A program made the position numbers and the translations under genes. This document shows, piece by piece, positions 43,157-55,859 of a stretch of 59,614 nucleotides of DNA. Source of the stretch: Stachybotrys elegans (Eukaryota; Ascomycota; Sordariomycetes; Hypocreales; Stachybotryaceae); the NCBI GenBank assembly GCA_020746835.1, contig JAGPNK010000046.1, forward strand, positions 1 through 59,614, in the 5' to 3' direction. The notes under the pieces were generated by a model. It was given only the letters and a program-made list of their open reading frames with translations. It was not told the origin of the DNA and made no database searches. Position 1 is the stretch's first letter. Every line of letters starts with the position of its first letter.

Positions 43157-43537
43157 ATGAACCTTCTTCGCGGCAACTCGCCAGTGCAATTGTGCCACCT
43201 TCCCGAAGGCGTTGAGAAGCTGAGCGGGCCGGACGGACTTTTAAAGCAAATGGTACGTTCTCGCAAAGTACAACCAAAAGCTTGGACATGTCGTTTTGCT
43301 GGGATTCTTTCCGAGGAAAATGGCATTCGAGCTCGTGATATAGGTTTCAACGAACATCGGGATCATCAACGGAATGATGCCTCTGCCGCAGAATACGAAG
43401 TGACTCTAGTCGACCCCAAAATTATCGACGAAGACTCCTCGGACAGCGAAAGCGAAGATGAAGGCGTCCTTCACGATGTCAACGAGCTGGCAACTTGTGT
43501 GCCCACTCCCGACCCGGAGCCTTCCCTCATGGAATAA
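43157..43537 (+). CDS. Hypothetical acidic-tailed protein, 126 aa
   Basis: The open frame runs from ATG 43157 to the stop at 43535-43537. The first half is mixed (HLPEGVEKLSGPDGLLKQM, VQPKAWTCRFAGIL). The second is strongly acidic (KIIDEDSSDSESEDEGVLHDVNELA), a composition seen at the ends of nuclear proteins. It may be the last exon of a larger gene whose upstream part is decayed. The family is not recognised. Confidence 0.3.
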   Translation: MNLLRGNSPVQLCHLPEGVEKLSGPDGLLKQMVRSRKVQPKAWTCRFAGILSEENGIRARDIGFNEHRDHQRNDASAAEYEVTLVDPKIIDEDSSDSESEDEGVLHDVNELATCVPTPDPEPSLME

Positions 43538-45059
43538 CAGCCAATTCAAGGACCCAACGTCATGATTATCGCCTACTTCATGCAGTTATGTTCGCAATTC
43601 TTGCCCCAGATTGACTCCAAAGAGTGCTTTGTCACCACGACTAACCCCTGAGGAGCGCAGGAAGGAGATCAAGGACATCGGCCAAACGATCCCTTGCGCC
43701 GAACGCAGCTTCCGCGGAATTCGAGCAACCAATGGAACTACGACAGCACCATCGAACCCCAACCCCAAGATACCTTCCCCGGCGCGTGAAGCTCTGTAAA
43801 CCCTTGTGTGAGAGGCCTCGTATACGAGTCGTGACATGATTGCCATCCTCCGTAAGACCTACCAGGTGGGTGTGCCAATCACTCGAGCTTGAAATATGCG
43901 CAGTGGGCACGCAGGGAGACGCGCACTTCTGCCAGTTTAGAGTGAAGCGTGGAGGCTACAAGTTATACTATCTTATCCACACTACCGCTCAACAGGTTCT
44001 GGCCGGCGCCTGCTTTGACCTTGCCACTCCTTTATTAGTGTCTTCCATGGTTCACAAGACACGCCGGGCTACGTACAGACGGGATAGTTGACGCAATGGA
44101 TAAGAATTTCGGAAAGGGAAGGAACGGTTGGTCAATGGGGCAAGACTTCTATGTCAAGAAAACAATCTCTCTTGGTGTTCCGTTTATACTACAAGGATTG
44201 ACCTTCTCTGGAGACAAGTTTGATGGGAAATGATGGATGTTTGGAGGAACAGAAGAGGGAAATCGCGTGCTTCGAAAGTCGTGTGGTCAACCGCAGGATG
44301 AGTCATCAGCAATGACAAGAATTCAGTGACCAATCAAAGCATGTGTTCCCTGCACCTTCCGAACAGCAAAGCAGTTCGGGTCTTCTCGTAAAGCAAAAGT
44401 GCAGTAGTAATTTCATGGGACAGATACCTACAGCTTCCTTTGTAATTGACCTTGGATTCCGCGTGCTGAATGCGGACGTGGGCGAGGGGTAGTATGAAAG
44501 GACGTAGCAAATGACGGAGGCAAGACCGTGTCGGAGAGCCTTCCATGACGTGCACGCGTGGATCGGCGGCGCAGTCATAAGACGGCAAGAATGGGCGACT
44601 TGGTAGGGATGTTTATGAATCGCCATCATAAAACAGCGCAGCAGATCGGTTGGAGGCCTTCCCTATCCAAAGGTACTCTGTACAAAGACAAGAACATGAT
44701 GGTTAGTACTACGGAGTCGGCAATATGGGGATCCTAGTCTAAAGGTACAGTAGGACGCGTGAACGTCCACACGCGTCAAGCGCTCCGAGTATATGGTATT
44801 GGCGAAGTGGCACCCTGACTCTGCCATCCCCGCCGCCTTCTGAGTGCGTCCTTCCACGCGTCATGGCAAGCCCATCACCGATTCTTGGCGTCAACACCAC
44901 CCGACCTGCAGGTCCTATCGGACCCAACCCATCTTCGCTCCCAGGGCGGCCTAAAGGTCATGGACAGTGCAGCGCGCAGTCGACCAATCAACGCCAGCAT
45001 GGTCATCAGAACCCTTACCCTATACCTACAACAAAGTCAGCAATCCAGATGCAAATTAT
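43538..45059. other. Intergenic, approach to AT-rich block
   Basis: No gene supported. 44690-44780 carries a second copy of the segment at 36236-36330 (GGGGATCCTAGTC followed by an ACGCGT-containing stretch). Base composition is still normal until about 45060. Confidence 0.45.
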
Positions 45060-45364
45060 AGCTATTTACAACTGAGCTAAGTAGCTATTCCATCTACTTG
45101 ATAGTAGCTGTATTGTAAATTCATTTAACCGTAGAAAATAATAAATAATCCATGGCATTAAACATTATCATTTACTATTACAAGTAGTAGTTAGGCTTTG
45201 TTAAACCGCACCTTAGATCAGCACTGGAAGGTGCACTGGGCCTGTAAGGTGCGCAGAGCGAATACGAGCGCTGGAATGGCAGATGGAAGTGCGGAATGGA
45301 TAACTACATATCATGTTAGTCTATACCTAATTAGGTACTTGGCCATAGACTGACCCAAATGGGC

Positions 45365-45475
45365 ACCACTACTGTTTATTTGCCCTCTACTGCTTACACC
45401 CCACCCCACACTGCACACTTGTTTCCTCATCATAAAAAAAATTAAGAAAAAAAAAAAAGAAAATACGAAAAGAAA
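45365..45475 (+). repeat. 5'-truncated copy of the interspersed repeat with A-rich tail
   Basis: About 75 bases (CACTACTGTTTATTTGCCCT...CACACTTGTTTCCTCATCATAA) match the 3' end of the 37.4-38.1 kb copy. An A-rich run follows at once (AAAAAAATTAAGAAAAAAAA...), which looks like a poly(A)-type tail. Confidence 0.7.
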
Positions 45476-46027
45476 GAATAATTAAATAGTACTTAACATA
45501 TATTCTAGAAGAAAAAATATACCTAGTATAATTCAAAAGTAATATATAACTAGTTTTAAAAGCAAAATATAATACTATGAAGAAAAAAAATATAAAGCTG
45601 TAATATATATATTTAGATAGATAGAAAACCTTCTCTATAGGACTTAGTTTATACTAAAAATAAATACTCAAGTTCTGATTAGCTAGATTAATAATATATA
45701 TATAAAATATTCTAGTAGCCCCAGTTACTAGATACATTAGCTATATTCTACTCTTTAACTTTATAGTATGATATATACTAAAGAATAGAATAAAATAGGA
45801 AATACTCTACCTAAAAAACTATTTATTCCTTTAAATATTTATAATTGGATTATTAAAAAAAATTAAATACTTAATAATTAAAAACTTAATATACTCTTAA
45901 TTAATAATACTCTAGAGAATAAATACTTTTAAGAATCTATACCTATAGTATAATACCTTAGAACTCTAAGGAAACCTAAAAGGATAAATAAACTTAGCTT
46001 TTAGAAGCTAAGGATAAAAGCTAAATA

Positions 46028-46735
46028 ATATCGTTCCCCCCCCCCCCCACTTTGTCGCGCACCCTCACTTTCGCGCAAAAGCTAGATTAAATAGATTGTT
46101 ACTAGTAAAATAGAAAATCTTTTATATAAAATCAAACAAAATACTTGTAAAATCAAGGATTGAATATCTAGGATTCTATAATAATTATATAATAAAAATA
46201 ATTTGCTTTTAGTTTTATCTATTTTATTTAAGATTTTATATTAACTATTAAAAATAAATAATAATATGTACGTCTTGACATCCCGTCGCATACTTTTTTC
46301 CTCATCATAAATTGTCAGGGTGAGTGAGGTGAATGATCATGAATTGTATCTATCTAGTGGGTCCAATAGAGCCTCAGTCATATGTCTGAGTCACATGACA
46401 AATGGGTCCAGCACATGGCCTGACATAAATAATAACATATTATATAAGTAAATCTACTAGCTTTTACTTGTAAAATACTAAGAGATTTAAGTATATAAAC
46501 TTGGTACTTAGAATTTAAGTTTTATTTTATAAAAATTTTATTTTAAAGCTTTACAAATTAAATAAAAAGAAAATATTTATAGAACTCTATGTAGAGACTT
46601 AGAGCTATATAGTATTTATTTTTATTTTTATTTTAGAATTTATTTAGATTTAATCTATAATTTAAAATCCTCTTATTTTGGTGAGGTCCCTGCACGATAA
46701 TGGGGTTGCGCGACGTGGTCGGTAGGGACGATATA
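46028..46735. mobile_element. Small terminal-inverted-repeat element, AT-degraded
   Basis: The left end ATATCGTTCCCC (with C13 at 46036-46048), then CCAC...GTCGCGCA, reappears inverted at the right end (46682-46735; reverse complement ATATCGTCCCTACCGACCAC then GTCGCGCA). The termini are partly spared from mutation while the 600-base interior is A+T-rich. TA dinucleotides flank both ends, as expected for Tc1/mariner-type target duplication. It is too short for a transposase, so it is a non-autonomous element or deletion derivative. The superfamily is an inference. Confidence 0.5.
46266..46312 (+). repeat. Rearranged fragment of the interspersed repeat inside the TIR element
   Basis: GACATCCCGTCGCATA is followed directly by CTTTTTTCCTCATCATAAA, joining two parts of the repeat that are separated by about 180 bases elsewhere. 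Flanking sequence to 46440 is also of normal GC and is not matched elsewhere in the window. Confidence 0.5.
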
Positions 46736-47249
46736 TTCTTAGAGATAAATAATTATTTGGAAAAGCTTGGAAACCTAATAGAAACCCTACATTAACTATA
46801 AATAACCTAACTGTCTAAAGGGATTTAATAGTTATAATATACTAATAGCTTAGATACTATTACTTTATTACTACTAAAAATCTATATATAAAGACCTATA
46901 TTAGTTTCTAAAGATATATCCAAAATACTAGAAGTTTATATTAAAGAGGTTTAGTAAAGAAGTAATACTAATAAGACCAAGGCTTTTTATAATAAAGATC
47001 TATTTTAATATATAATATATACTACCTTACTCTAGGTTTAAATTTCTTTATAAAGTATATTATAATGTTACTAAATAAATTAAAGTAATACTAATATAAA
47101 AAATCTTAGCTAAATCAATAGCTACCTTTATAAAAGAACTGATCTTTTATTACAGAATAATTATTATATTCTTTCTATACATAACTATAGCCTTTAATAT
47201 ATTAACTTTCTCTATGATAATATTAATATTTAATTAAATATTATATTAT

Positions 47250-48130
47250 AGGGGCATTAGGTATATAATTTAGCTAAAGCTCTCTTAGAGTAACTCTAGC
47301 TATCTTTTATTTCTAAAGCTAGCTAGCTTTATATAATCTATTTTACAGTGTCTATCTTTTTTTTATTATAATGTCTTCTACTTTACTTGCCTTTATAGAG
47401 CCTCTTTAATTCTTTATTAAAATTAGTATATATTAGAAGTATATAAAGGTTATTCTATTACTATTATTATTAGACCCCTTAGAATAACTTATTTTATAAA
47501 TAACTAGTAAAGGGGGGAGAGCCTTTTTATAGTAGTAGTTATAGCTATATTTATATTATTAGAGAAATCTATCTTAATTAAGGGAATAGTATTTAATATA
47601 AACAAGGAATTCTTCTTTTTTAAGCTAGGGACTTAAGGGCTTTATATAGTCATAGGCTATAGAATAAGCTTTTTAGCAGCTCTATTGGTAGCCTAGAGTA
47701 ATATTATAGGCTTTTCTAGCTTAAAGCTTTCTATTAGCATTATGGCATTCTCTATCTAGATATACTTACAGGAAGGCTTCTGTAGTATTAGTAATCTTAT
47801 TTAATAAATTAACTAAAGCTTTCTAGCTAGATACTGTTAGAGTCTTCTATCTAGTCTATCCCTGCTCTAACCCTCTGTATATCTTGATATTCTATTACAT
47901 TATATCCTGGTATACATATAGCTTATAATGGTATAAGTCATAGCTACCTATGGCTTGGCCACTCAGCCAGTTGGCTGCCCTATATAGATAGCATAATAAT
48001 AGCATTATTATTATTTCTCTTTACTATTTATAACTATATTGGTTACTAGGATACTAAATACTAGCTCTACTATTTATTTACTTTTTATTATTTATACCCT
48101 ATACTATATTCTTTTTATTTATTATAAAGT
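47250..48130 (+). repeat. RIP-degraded copy of the interspersed repeat
   Basis: Landmarks in order: GGGGCATTAGGTATATAATTT, CTTAAGGGCTTTATATAG, TTAGCATTATGGCATTCTCTATC, GGCTTGGCCACTCAGCCAGT, and the 3' end TTTTTATTTATTATAAAG near 48125. C and G of the clean copy are mostly T and A here. Confidence 0.7.
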
Positions 48131-49164
48131 AAAATATAAAGTAAAATAATTATAAAGCCATAATTTAGTAAAAGTATAAAATAATGTAGAAAACCCTTAG
48201 ATTAAAGAAATAGTAGAATATATTAATACGAAAATAAAATAATAATAATAATAAAGCTAAACGTTTTTTATTTTTAGTTTTATTTTTTTTTAGAAATTAA
48301 ATTAATACTAATACTATAAAATATAACTTACCTTTAAGCTAAAGAATAAGGTTTTCTATAGAAATATAATAAGGCATTCTATATAGTCTCTTTCTATTAT
48401 ACTATAGTAGTACTATAGGCCTCTATTTACTATATTATAGTAATATTAAGGTTTAATAGTACAAAGAGATAGCTTTATTTTAAGGAAAGATAGCTCTATT
48501 TTAAAGAAAGATAGATCTATCTTAAAGTAGAATAGCCCTCTTTTAAAGAAAAATAGCTCTATTTTTTTTTAAAAAAAAACCAGCCTTATTTTTAAAAAAA
48601 AAGATAAATTATAAAGTAAAGAAATTAAAAAATAAAGAAAATAGAACTAAAAATAATATTATAGTATAGTAATACTATACTAAAATACATTATTTTTAGT
48701 ATTAATATAGATTCTAGCTACTAGATTCTATAAAAAATAGTTTTACTTTAATAATAAAAAATAATACTAAAATAATAAAATAAAGATAAAGTAGAACTCT
48801 AAGTATGGGAATATATTTTTCTCTTTAAAAATAATAATTCTTTATTATATATCTATAGTAAATTGTAATTAGGGCTAGTCTATTATATAAAGTATAGAAA
48901 GCCTTTAAAGTAAATATAAACTTAGAATATAATCTATACTCAAGTAGTATTTTAAAAAGTAACTTTTTAAAGTATATTTAAAAGAATATATAGTTTATTA
49001 ACTACTTTAATAACTATATTAAATATTTTCTTTAGTAGTATATTTAAAGAATTTCTTTATAAAGTAATCTTTTTTAAAAAGCTCTTCAAGTGTAATTTAT
49101 AAAAATAAAATTCTAGACTAAAAGTAAGTGATTTAAAGATATTAATATAAATAGCTTTATAAAG

Positions 49165-49450
49165 GAATTTAATCTTTTAAATATAAGGTTAAAAGGCTTA
49201 TACTATTACCTTTTTACTATTTTTTTCTAGCCTCCATTATACCTATGCTAGTAAACTACTATTAACTAAGTAGGCTCTTCATATTATATATAGCTAGCTT
49301 TCCTTATAGCTCCTTTATATTATATGCCTTTTTATATAGCTATAGCTTCTGTATAGTGTATACATATAGTTTCTATATATAACTATAGCTTCTAATATAT
49401 CGCCTATACTTTAGTTACTATAGTCCATTCTCTCTATAATATTATATTAA
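49165..49450 (+). repeat. RIP-degraded 5' part of the interspersed repeat
   Basis: AAGGTTAAAAGGCTTATACTATTACC through to CTCTATAATATTATATT corresponds only to the first roughly 300 bases of the repeat; the rest is absent. Confidence 0.6.
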
Positions 49451-49624
49451 TAATAAGTCCATTAATAAATTAAAAAACAATAGTAAGATATTATACTATG
49501 TACTAAAAATAGCTATTAAACCTATAGCATTTCTATTATATATTCTAACTAGATTAAAAAAAAGTATTAGTCTATAAAACTAGAAATTAGTAAATATATC
49601 TAGACTCCAAGAAAGATATAATAA

Positions 49625-50975
49625 TAGATATCCCTCCTAAACATAAGATTAAAAGGCTTATACTATTACTTTTTTACTGTCTTTTTTAGCCTACTCTAGA
49701 CCTATTCCCACAGACTGTTGCTAACTAAGCAGATTCTCTGTATTACATGACCAACACCTAGCTTCCCCTATAGCTCCTTTATATCACATACCTTCTCACA
49801 TAACCACAGCTTCTTTATAGCCTTGTATATATAACTACAGCTTCTAATACATTGCTTGTACACACAGACTAACCCTCTAAGCGCTTTAGTTATTATAGTC
49901 TATTAATATCTCTCTACAATATATATTATAAGGGCATTAAATATATAATTTTAAGATAATAAAAGTAATTAATTTAATAACTAAACTAAAAAAAGCCTAA
50001 CTAAAAACCTATACTAAAAAACCAAGCTAATTCTATTAGAGCTTCTAAAGTAATCTATATATCTCTATAGCCCTCTATCTCTCCTTTATTAGCTTGATTT
50101 AGCTATTAAAAAGCTTATTACTAGAGAGCTAGACTTTTTTATTCTTTTTACTTTATTATTTATTATATAGCTCTAGGGCTCTAAAAAAGAAAAAAGTAAA
50201 AGTTATTCTATTTTTAAACTATTAATAATACTATTATTAGATTACTTAGAAGGACTTCCTTTAATAATAATATTATTAGAAATATAAATAGAGATAGTAA
50301 TTACAGCTACTATAGCTACTAGAGTAGCTTTAGTAAAGGAATTTTATCTCTTTACTATATTTACATTATTAAAGGAATTTATTTTAATTAAAGAAATAGT
50401 ATTTAATATAGATATGGAATTCTTATCTCTTAAACTAGGGGCTTAAGGGCTTTATATAGCTAGAGGCTAAATAAGCTTTTTTCTATTAGTAGCCTAGAGT
50501 AATGGTAACCTTATATAGTTATAATTATAGGCTTTTCGAGCTTAATTAAAGCTTTCTATTAGCATTATTAGTAGCATTTTTTATCTAGATATAGTTATAG
50601 TTATAGTTATAGAAAGGATTCTATAGCACTTATCTAGTATATAGATAACCTTATTTAATGAGTTAACTAAAGCTTACTAGCTAGGCACTGTTAGTTAGAG
50701 CTTTCTATCTAGTCTATCCCCACCCCAGCCCTCTATATATCTCAACATTCTATTACATTATATACTAGTATATAGCTAGTATGGCTTGTAATAAAGTTAT
50801 AGCTATCTATAGCTTGGCTACTTAGCTAGTTAGCTACCCTATATGCCTAATAATAGCCTCATTATTGTTTCTCTTTACTATTTATAACTATATTAGTTAC
50901 TAGGGTACTAAACACTATCTTTATTATTTATTTACTTTCTATTTCTTATACTCTATATTATATACTTTTTTTATT
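49625..50975 (+). repeat. Near full-length RIP-degraded copy
   Basis: This is the most complete copy: start ATCCCTCCTAAACATAAG, AAAGGCTTATACTATTAC, GTAAGGGCATTAAATATATAATTTT-type junction near 49930, CCAAGCTAATTCTATTAGAG, CTTAAGGGCTTTATATAG, CCACCCCAGCCCTCTATAT, and end near 50975. It sets the repeat length at about 1.35 kb. Confidence 0.7.
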
Positions 50976-51012
50976 ATATTTAAAAAAAAAAAAATTTAAT
51001 ACAGTATATTAC

Positions 51013-51183
51013 TTTTAAGTCGGCTACCCTGTACGCAAGGGCAGCCTGACAATGGCCATGTTGTTGTTTCTCTCTACTGTTTACGACTATATTGGTTGCC
51101 GGGGCACTAGGCACCACCTCTACTGTTTATTTGCTCTCTACTGCTTACACCCTACACTGCACACTTTTTCCTCATCATAAAGC
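51013..51183 (+). repeat. Almost unmutated 5'-truncated copy
   Basis: About 170 bases from GTCGGCTACCCTGTACGC to TTTTTCCTCATCATAAA closely match the 3' end of the 37.4-38.1 kb copy (TTGCCGGGGCACTAGGCACC intact), embedded in heavily mutated sequence on both sides. Confidence 0.85.
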
Positions 51184-51184
51184 G

Positions 51185-51955
51185 TTTTTTTAATTTCTTA
51201 ATAAAATTAGTATATATTAGAAATATATAAAAGTTATTTTCTTTTTAGATTAATAGCAATACTATTATTAAATAACTTAGAGAAAACCCCTTAAAATAAC
51301 TTACTTTACCGATAATTAATAGAGAGGAAGAGAGCCTTTTTATAGTAAGAGCTATAACTACTATAGCTATTTATATAGCTATATTTATATTATTAAAGAA
51401 ATCTATCTTAATTAAGAGAATATAAAGTATTTAATATAGATAAGGAATTCTTCTCTTTTAAACTAGGCGCTTAAGGGCTTTATATAGCTATAGGCTATAG
51501 AATATGCTTTTCTCTATTAGCAGCCTAGACTAATGGCTTTTCTAGTTAAAGCTTTCTATTAGTATTAACTTATCTAGTGTATAGGCAACCTTATTCAGTT
51601 AATAAGTTAACCAAAGCTTCCCAGCCAGGCACTAGCAACCTTATGTGGTTGCAGTCACCTTCTATCTAGTGTAGTATATATATCTATTATTTCACTTAAC
51701 ATTCTATTGTATTACATGCTAGTATATGGTCAAGGCTAGTGTAACTTATAACAAAGTTACAGCCACCTATGGCTCAGCCACTTAGCCAGTTAGCTACCCT
51801 ATATAAAAGGGTAGCCTAATAATAGCCTTATTATTATTTCTTTTTACTATTTATAACTATATTTATTATTAGGGTACTAAACACTATCTCTATTGTTTAT
51901 TTACTCTTTACTATTTATACTGTATATTATATACTTTTTTCGTTATTATAAATAT
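51185..51955 (+). repeat. RIP-degraded copy lacking its 5' part
   Basis: It begins inside the repeat (TTTCTTAATAAAATTAGTATATATTAG) and runs to CTTTTTTCGTTATTATAAA near 51950. GC is spared in parts (CCAGCCAGGCACTAGCAACC, TTGTGTGGTTGCAG-like). Confidence 0.65.
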
Positions 51956-53009
51956 TAATATACTCTTTAATTATATATTTAAAGCTTTTTTTAATATTAT
52001 AATTTTTAAAGTATTAAACTATATTATTCCTTAAGTATTGATAAATATATTTTTTTATTTATTAAAAAAAGTTATAAACTTAATATTGTTTCCTTATTTA
52101 ATATTTAATAGTATAATAACTATTATCTATTTTTAGTATTTATCTAGAAACTAGAAGTTAAAGTATAGCTAGAAGTAATCTAATTTATAGAACCCCCCTT
52201 TTCCTTTTAATATATAATAGCTATATACTAGTATCTAAGTCTTTTTAATTGTATTATTATAAATAATACAGAATTAATTAATAGCAATATTAATAAACTA
52301 GGTAATTTGAAATAGCTTATATTAAAGCTCTTTCTTTTATATTTAGTATTTAATTTATTTACTATTAAACTTCTCTAGCTAAAATAGTTACTTTTTCATA
52401 TAAAGTTATTAATAGTTTTATTATATATGATTTGGGTTTTTATTAAAGATTTAGTTAAAGATATAATAGTTAAATTATAAATAGCTACTTTTTATAAAGT
52501 AGTTAGCTATTTAAGTATATAGTTATATAAGCTTTTTATATCTTAGTATAGTTTAAAAATCTTATTAAATAAAGCATTTAAGTTTATTTAAAAGGCTTAA
52601 ATAATTATTATAGTTTTACAAAAATTAAATTACGTATTTACTAACTAGGATAAAGAACTTCTTTTAGTTATAGCCTAAAGTTACCTTCTATAGCTAGATT
52701 TATCTAGACTTTATAGAAAATAAACTATAACTATATTCTAGTTAGGGAGATTATTTAAAATATAGTAGGTCTATTAAGGCTAGCTTAAAATAAAGCTAAA
52801 TAAATATGTAAATTAATTTAAAAAGCAAGAAGAAAAAGAAAAAGAAGCTTACTAGTAGCTAATTTATAAAGAAATAGCTTGGAATATATTGGCTTACTAA
52901 TGTTAGCTTACTTAGGCTATGCCTATAATAAATAATAATAAATAGTCTAGCTTTTTATTAAAATTACTTTCTTAGAAGATTTTCTAGAGTTATATATCTA
53001 TAATATAAT

Positions 53010-54222
53010 TTAATATCCCTTCTAAGCATAAGATTAAAAGGCTTATACTATTACTTTTTTACTATTTTTTTACCCTACCCTAGACCTGTTCTAGTAGACT
53101 ATTGCTAACTAAGCAGGTTCTCTATATTATATGGTTCTTTATAGCTATATAGCTTCTGTATATAACTATGGCTTGTAATACATTGCCTATACTTTAGCTA
53201 CTATAGTCTATTCTGTCTATAATATTATATTATAGGGGTATTAAATATATAATTTTAAGATAGCAAAAGTAGTTGATTTAAGAAGCTAAAATAAAAATCT
53301 AATTAAAAATCTATACTAAAAAACCAAGCTAATTATTCTAGGGCCCTATAGCTATTTCTAGTGGTTATTAATATAACTAGCCTCTGTTACTAGTCTTTTA
53401 TATAGTCTAGGGCTTTTCTCTTTACTCTTTTTTCTAGGCTTTAGTTATAAGTTTTTATTAAAATTACTATATATTAGAGATATATAATAGTTATTCTATT
53501 TCTAGACTATTAATAATACTAGTATTAAAACCTTTAAAATAACTTATTTTATAGATAATTAGTAAAGGGGGGGAGGGGGGCCTTTTTATAATAGTAGCTA
53601 TAGGTACTATAGCTACTTATAAAGCTATATTTATATTATTAAAGGAATTTATTTTAATATTAAGTGAAGGGAATAGTGTTTAATATAGATAAGAAATTCT
53701 TTTCTTTTAAGCTAGAGACTTAAGGGTTTTATATAGCTATAAACTAAATAAGCTTTTTAGTAACTCTAATAATAGCCTAGAGTAATGGCTTTTCTAGCTT
53801 AAAGCTTTCTATTAGTATTATAGTATTCTCTATCTAGGTATAGTTATAGAAAGGCTTCTATAGTATTAGTAATCTTATTTAGTTAATAAGTTAACTAAAG
53901 CTTTCTAGCTAGGCACTAGTAACCTTATGTAATTATAGTCAGTTAGAGCCTTCTCTCTATCTCTGCCCCAGCCCTCCCTTAACATCCTGTTGCATTACAT
54001 GCCAGCATATGTATTCCTTGTAATAGTGCTTGTAGCCATCTATAGCTCGGCCATTTAGTCAGTTAGCTACCCTATATGGACAACCTAATAATAGCCTTAT
54101 TATAGCCTTATTATTATTTCTCTTTGCTTTTTATAACTATATTAATTTCTAAAGTAATAAATATTATCTTTACTATTTATTTACTTTTTATTATTTATAC
54201 TTTATATTATATACTTTTTTTT
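53010..54222 (+). repeat. Near full-length RIP-degraded copy
   Basis: It starts ATCCCTTCTAAGCATAAGATT and ends ATACTTTTTTTTA. It contains a G-rich spared run (GGGGGGGAGGGGGGCC near 53568) and CTGCCCCAGCCCTCCC. Its 3' end abuts the inverted clean copy. Confidence 0.7.
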
Positions 54223-54225
54223 ATG

Positions 54226-54388
54226 ATGGGGAAAAAGGTGTGCAGTGTAGGGTGTAAGCAGTAGAGAGCAAATAAACAGTAGAGGTGGTGCCTAGTGCCC
54301 CGGCAACCAAAGCAGTCGTAAACAGTAGAGAGAAACAACAACGAGGCCATCGTCAGGCTGCCCGTACAGGGTAGCCGACTGGCATACG
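54226..54388 (-). repeat. Almost unmutated 5'-truncated copy, inverted
   Basis: TTATGATGGGGAAAAAGGTGTG through GGTAGCCGACTGG is the reverse complement of the 3' end of the repeat, nearly clean, and starts at almost the same internal position as the copy at 51013. It lies tail-to-tail with the preceding degraded copy. Confidence 0.85.
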
Positions 54389-54414
54389 TTTTTTTATTAT
54401 ATAATTTAATATAT

Positions 54415-55460
54415 ATTTTATTTCTCTTCTAAGTATAAGGTTAAAAGGCTTATACCATTACTCTTTTACTATTCTTTGTTAGCTTATACTAAATCTATTT
54501 CTATAGACTATTACTAACTAACTAGGTTCTCTATATTATATACTTTCTCTATATCTTCTTTACATTATGTATTAGCCTTTTTATATAACTATAGCTTCTT
54601 TATAGCCTTCTATACATAACTATAGCTTCTAAGACATTACTTCTCTCTACAATATTATATTAGGGGGCATTAGGTATATAATTTCATAAAAAGCAGTAAA
54701 AGTAATTAATTTAATAATTAAAGCAAAAAACCAACTATAAACCTACACTAAAAAACCAAGCTAACTCTCTTAGAGTAACTCTAACTATCTTTAGCTTCTA
54801 AAGCAAGCTATATATCTCTATAGCTCTCTAGCTACTATTACTATTAATATACTTGGTCTCTATTTTATCTTTTTCCCTAGTCTTTTATCTCTTTTTTTAC
54901 TTTTTCTACTAAGCTTTAAATATAATTCTTTATTAAAATTACTATATGTTAAAATATACAAAATTTATTCTATTACTACTAATAATAATATTATTAAAAA
55001 ACTATTTAAAAGAACTTATTTTAATAATAATATTATTAGAGATATAAATAGGGATAGTAACTAGAGCTATTATAGTTATTAAAGTAGCTTTAATAAAGGG
55101 ATTTTATTTCTTTACTATATTTATATTATTAAAGGAATCTATCTTAATATTAAATTAAGGGAATAGTATTTAATATAGATAAGGAATTCTTTTCTCTTAC
55201 GCTGGGGGTTTAAGAGCTTTATATAGCTATAGGCTATAGAATAAGCTTTTTAATAGCTCTATTAGTAGCCTAAAGTAATAGCTTTTCTAGCTTAGTTAAA
55301 GCTTTCTATTAGTATTACTAGTAGTATTCTTTATCTAGGTATAGTTATAAAAAGGCTTCTATAGTATTAATAAGCTTATTTAGCTAATAAATTAACTAAA
55401 GCTTTCTAGCCAGGCACTATTAGAGCCTTCTATCTATCCTTACCCCAGCCCTCTATACTA
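54415..55460 (+). repeat. RIP-degraded copy lacking its 3' end
   Basis: It runs from TCTTCTAAGTATAAGGTTAAAAGGC to TTACCCCAGCCCTCTATACT, then departs from the repeat. Confidence 0.6.
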
Positions 55461-55859
55461 AGCCTTATTAATAAGTTACTTAATCTTTATATTCTATAAC
55501 TAATTAGTATAAAAATTAATATAAAAAAGTATAGCATTTATAAAGTATTAGGCTAATATAGTCTCTATAGTAGCCCTATTAATAGTCTAGGCTAAAGGAT
55601 ATAATTTAGGGTACTATTATTTAATAGCTATATACTTAATATAAGCCTTTATTTTAATGGCTAGATATAGTTAGTAGGTAAAGTAATATAGTAATAGAAT
55701 TACTAAGAATTTATGCTATTAGTTAAGATAAGCACTCTTTATACCTCTCTTTACTATTTATATTATATATATTTCATAAAAAAGAATATATAAAGTATTT
55801 ATATTAATTATCTTTCTTTACTATAATAGTTATTAGCTATAATAAACAAGTTCTTCTAA

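Noticed and set aside
49625..50975. Interpretation of the repeat's first 300 bases as a solo LTR
   Set aside because: No second flanking copy in direct orientation at element scale, and copies vary at the 5' end while sharing the 3' end, which fits retroposition better; not excluded.
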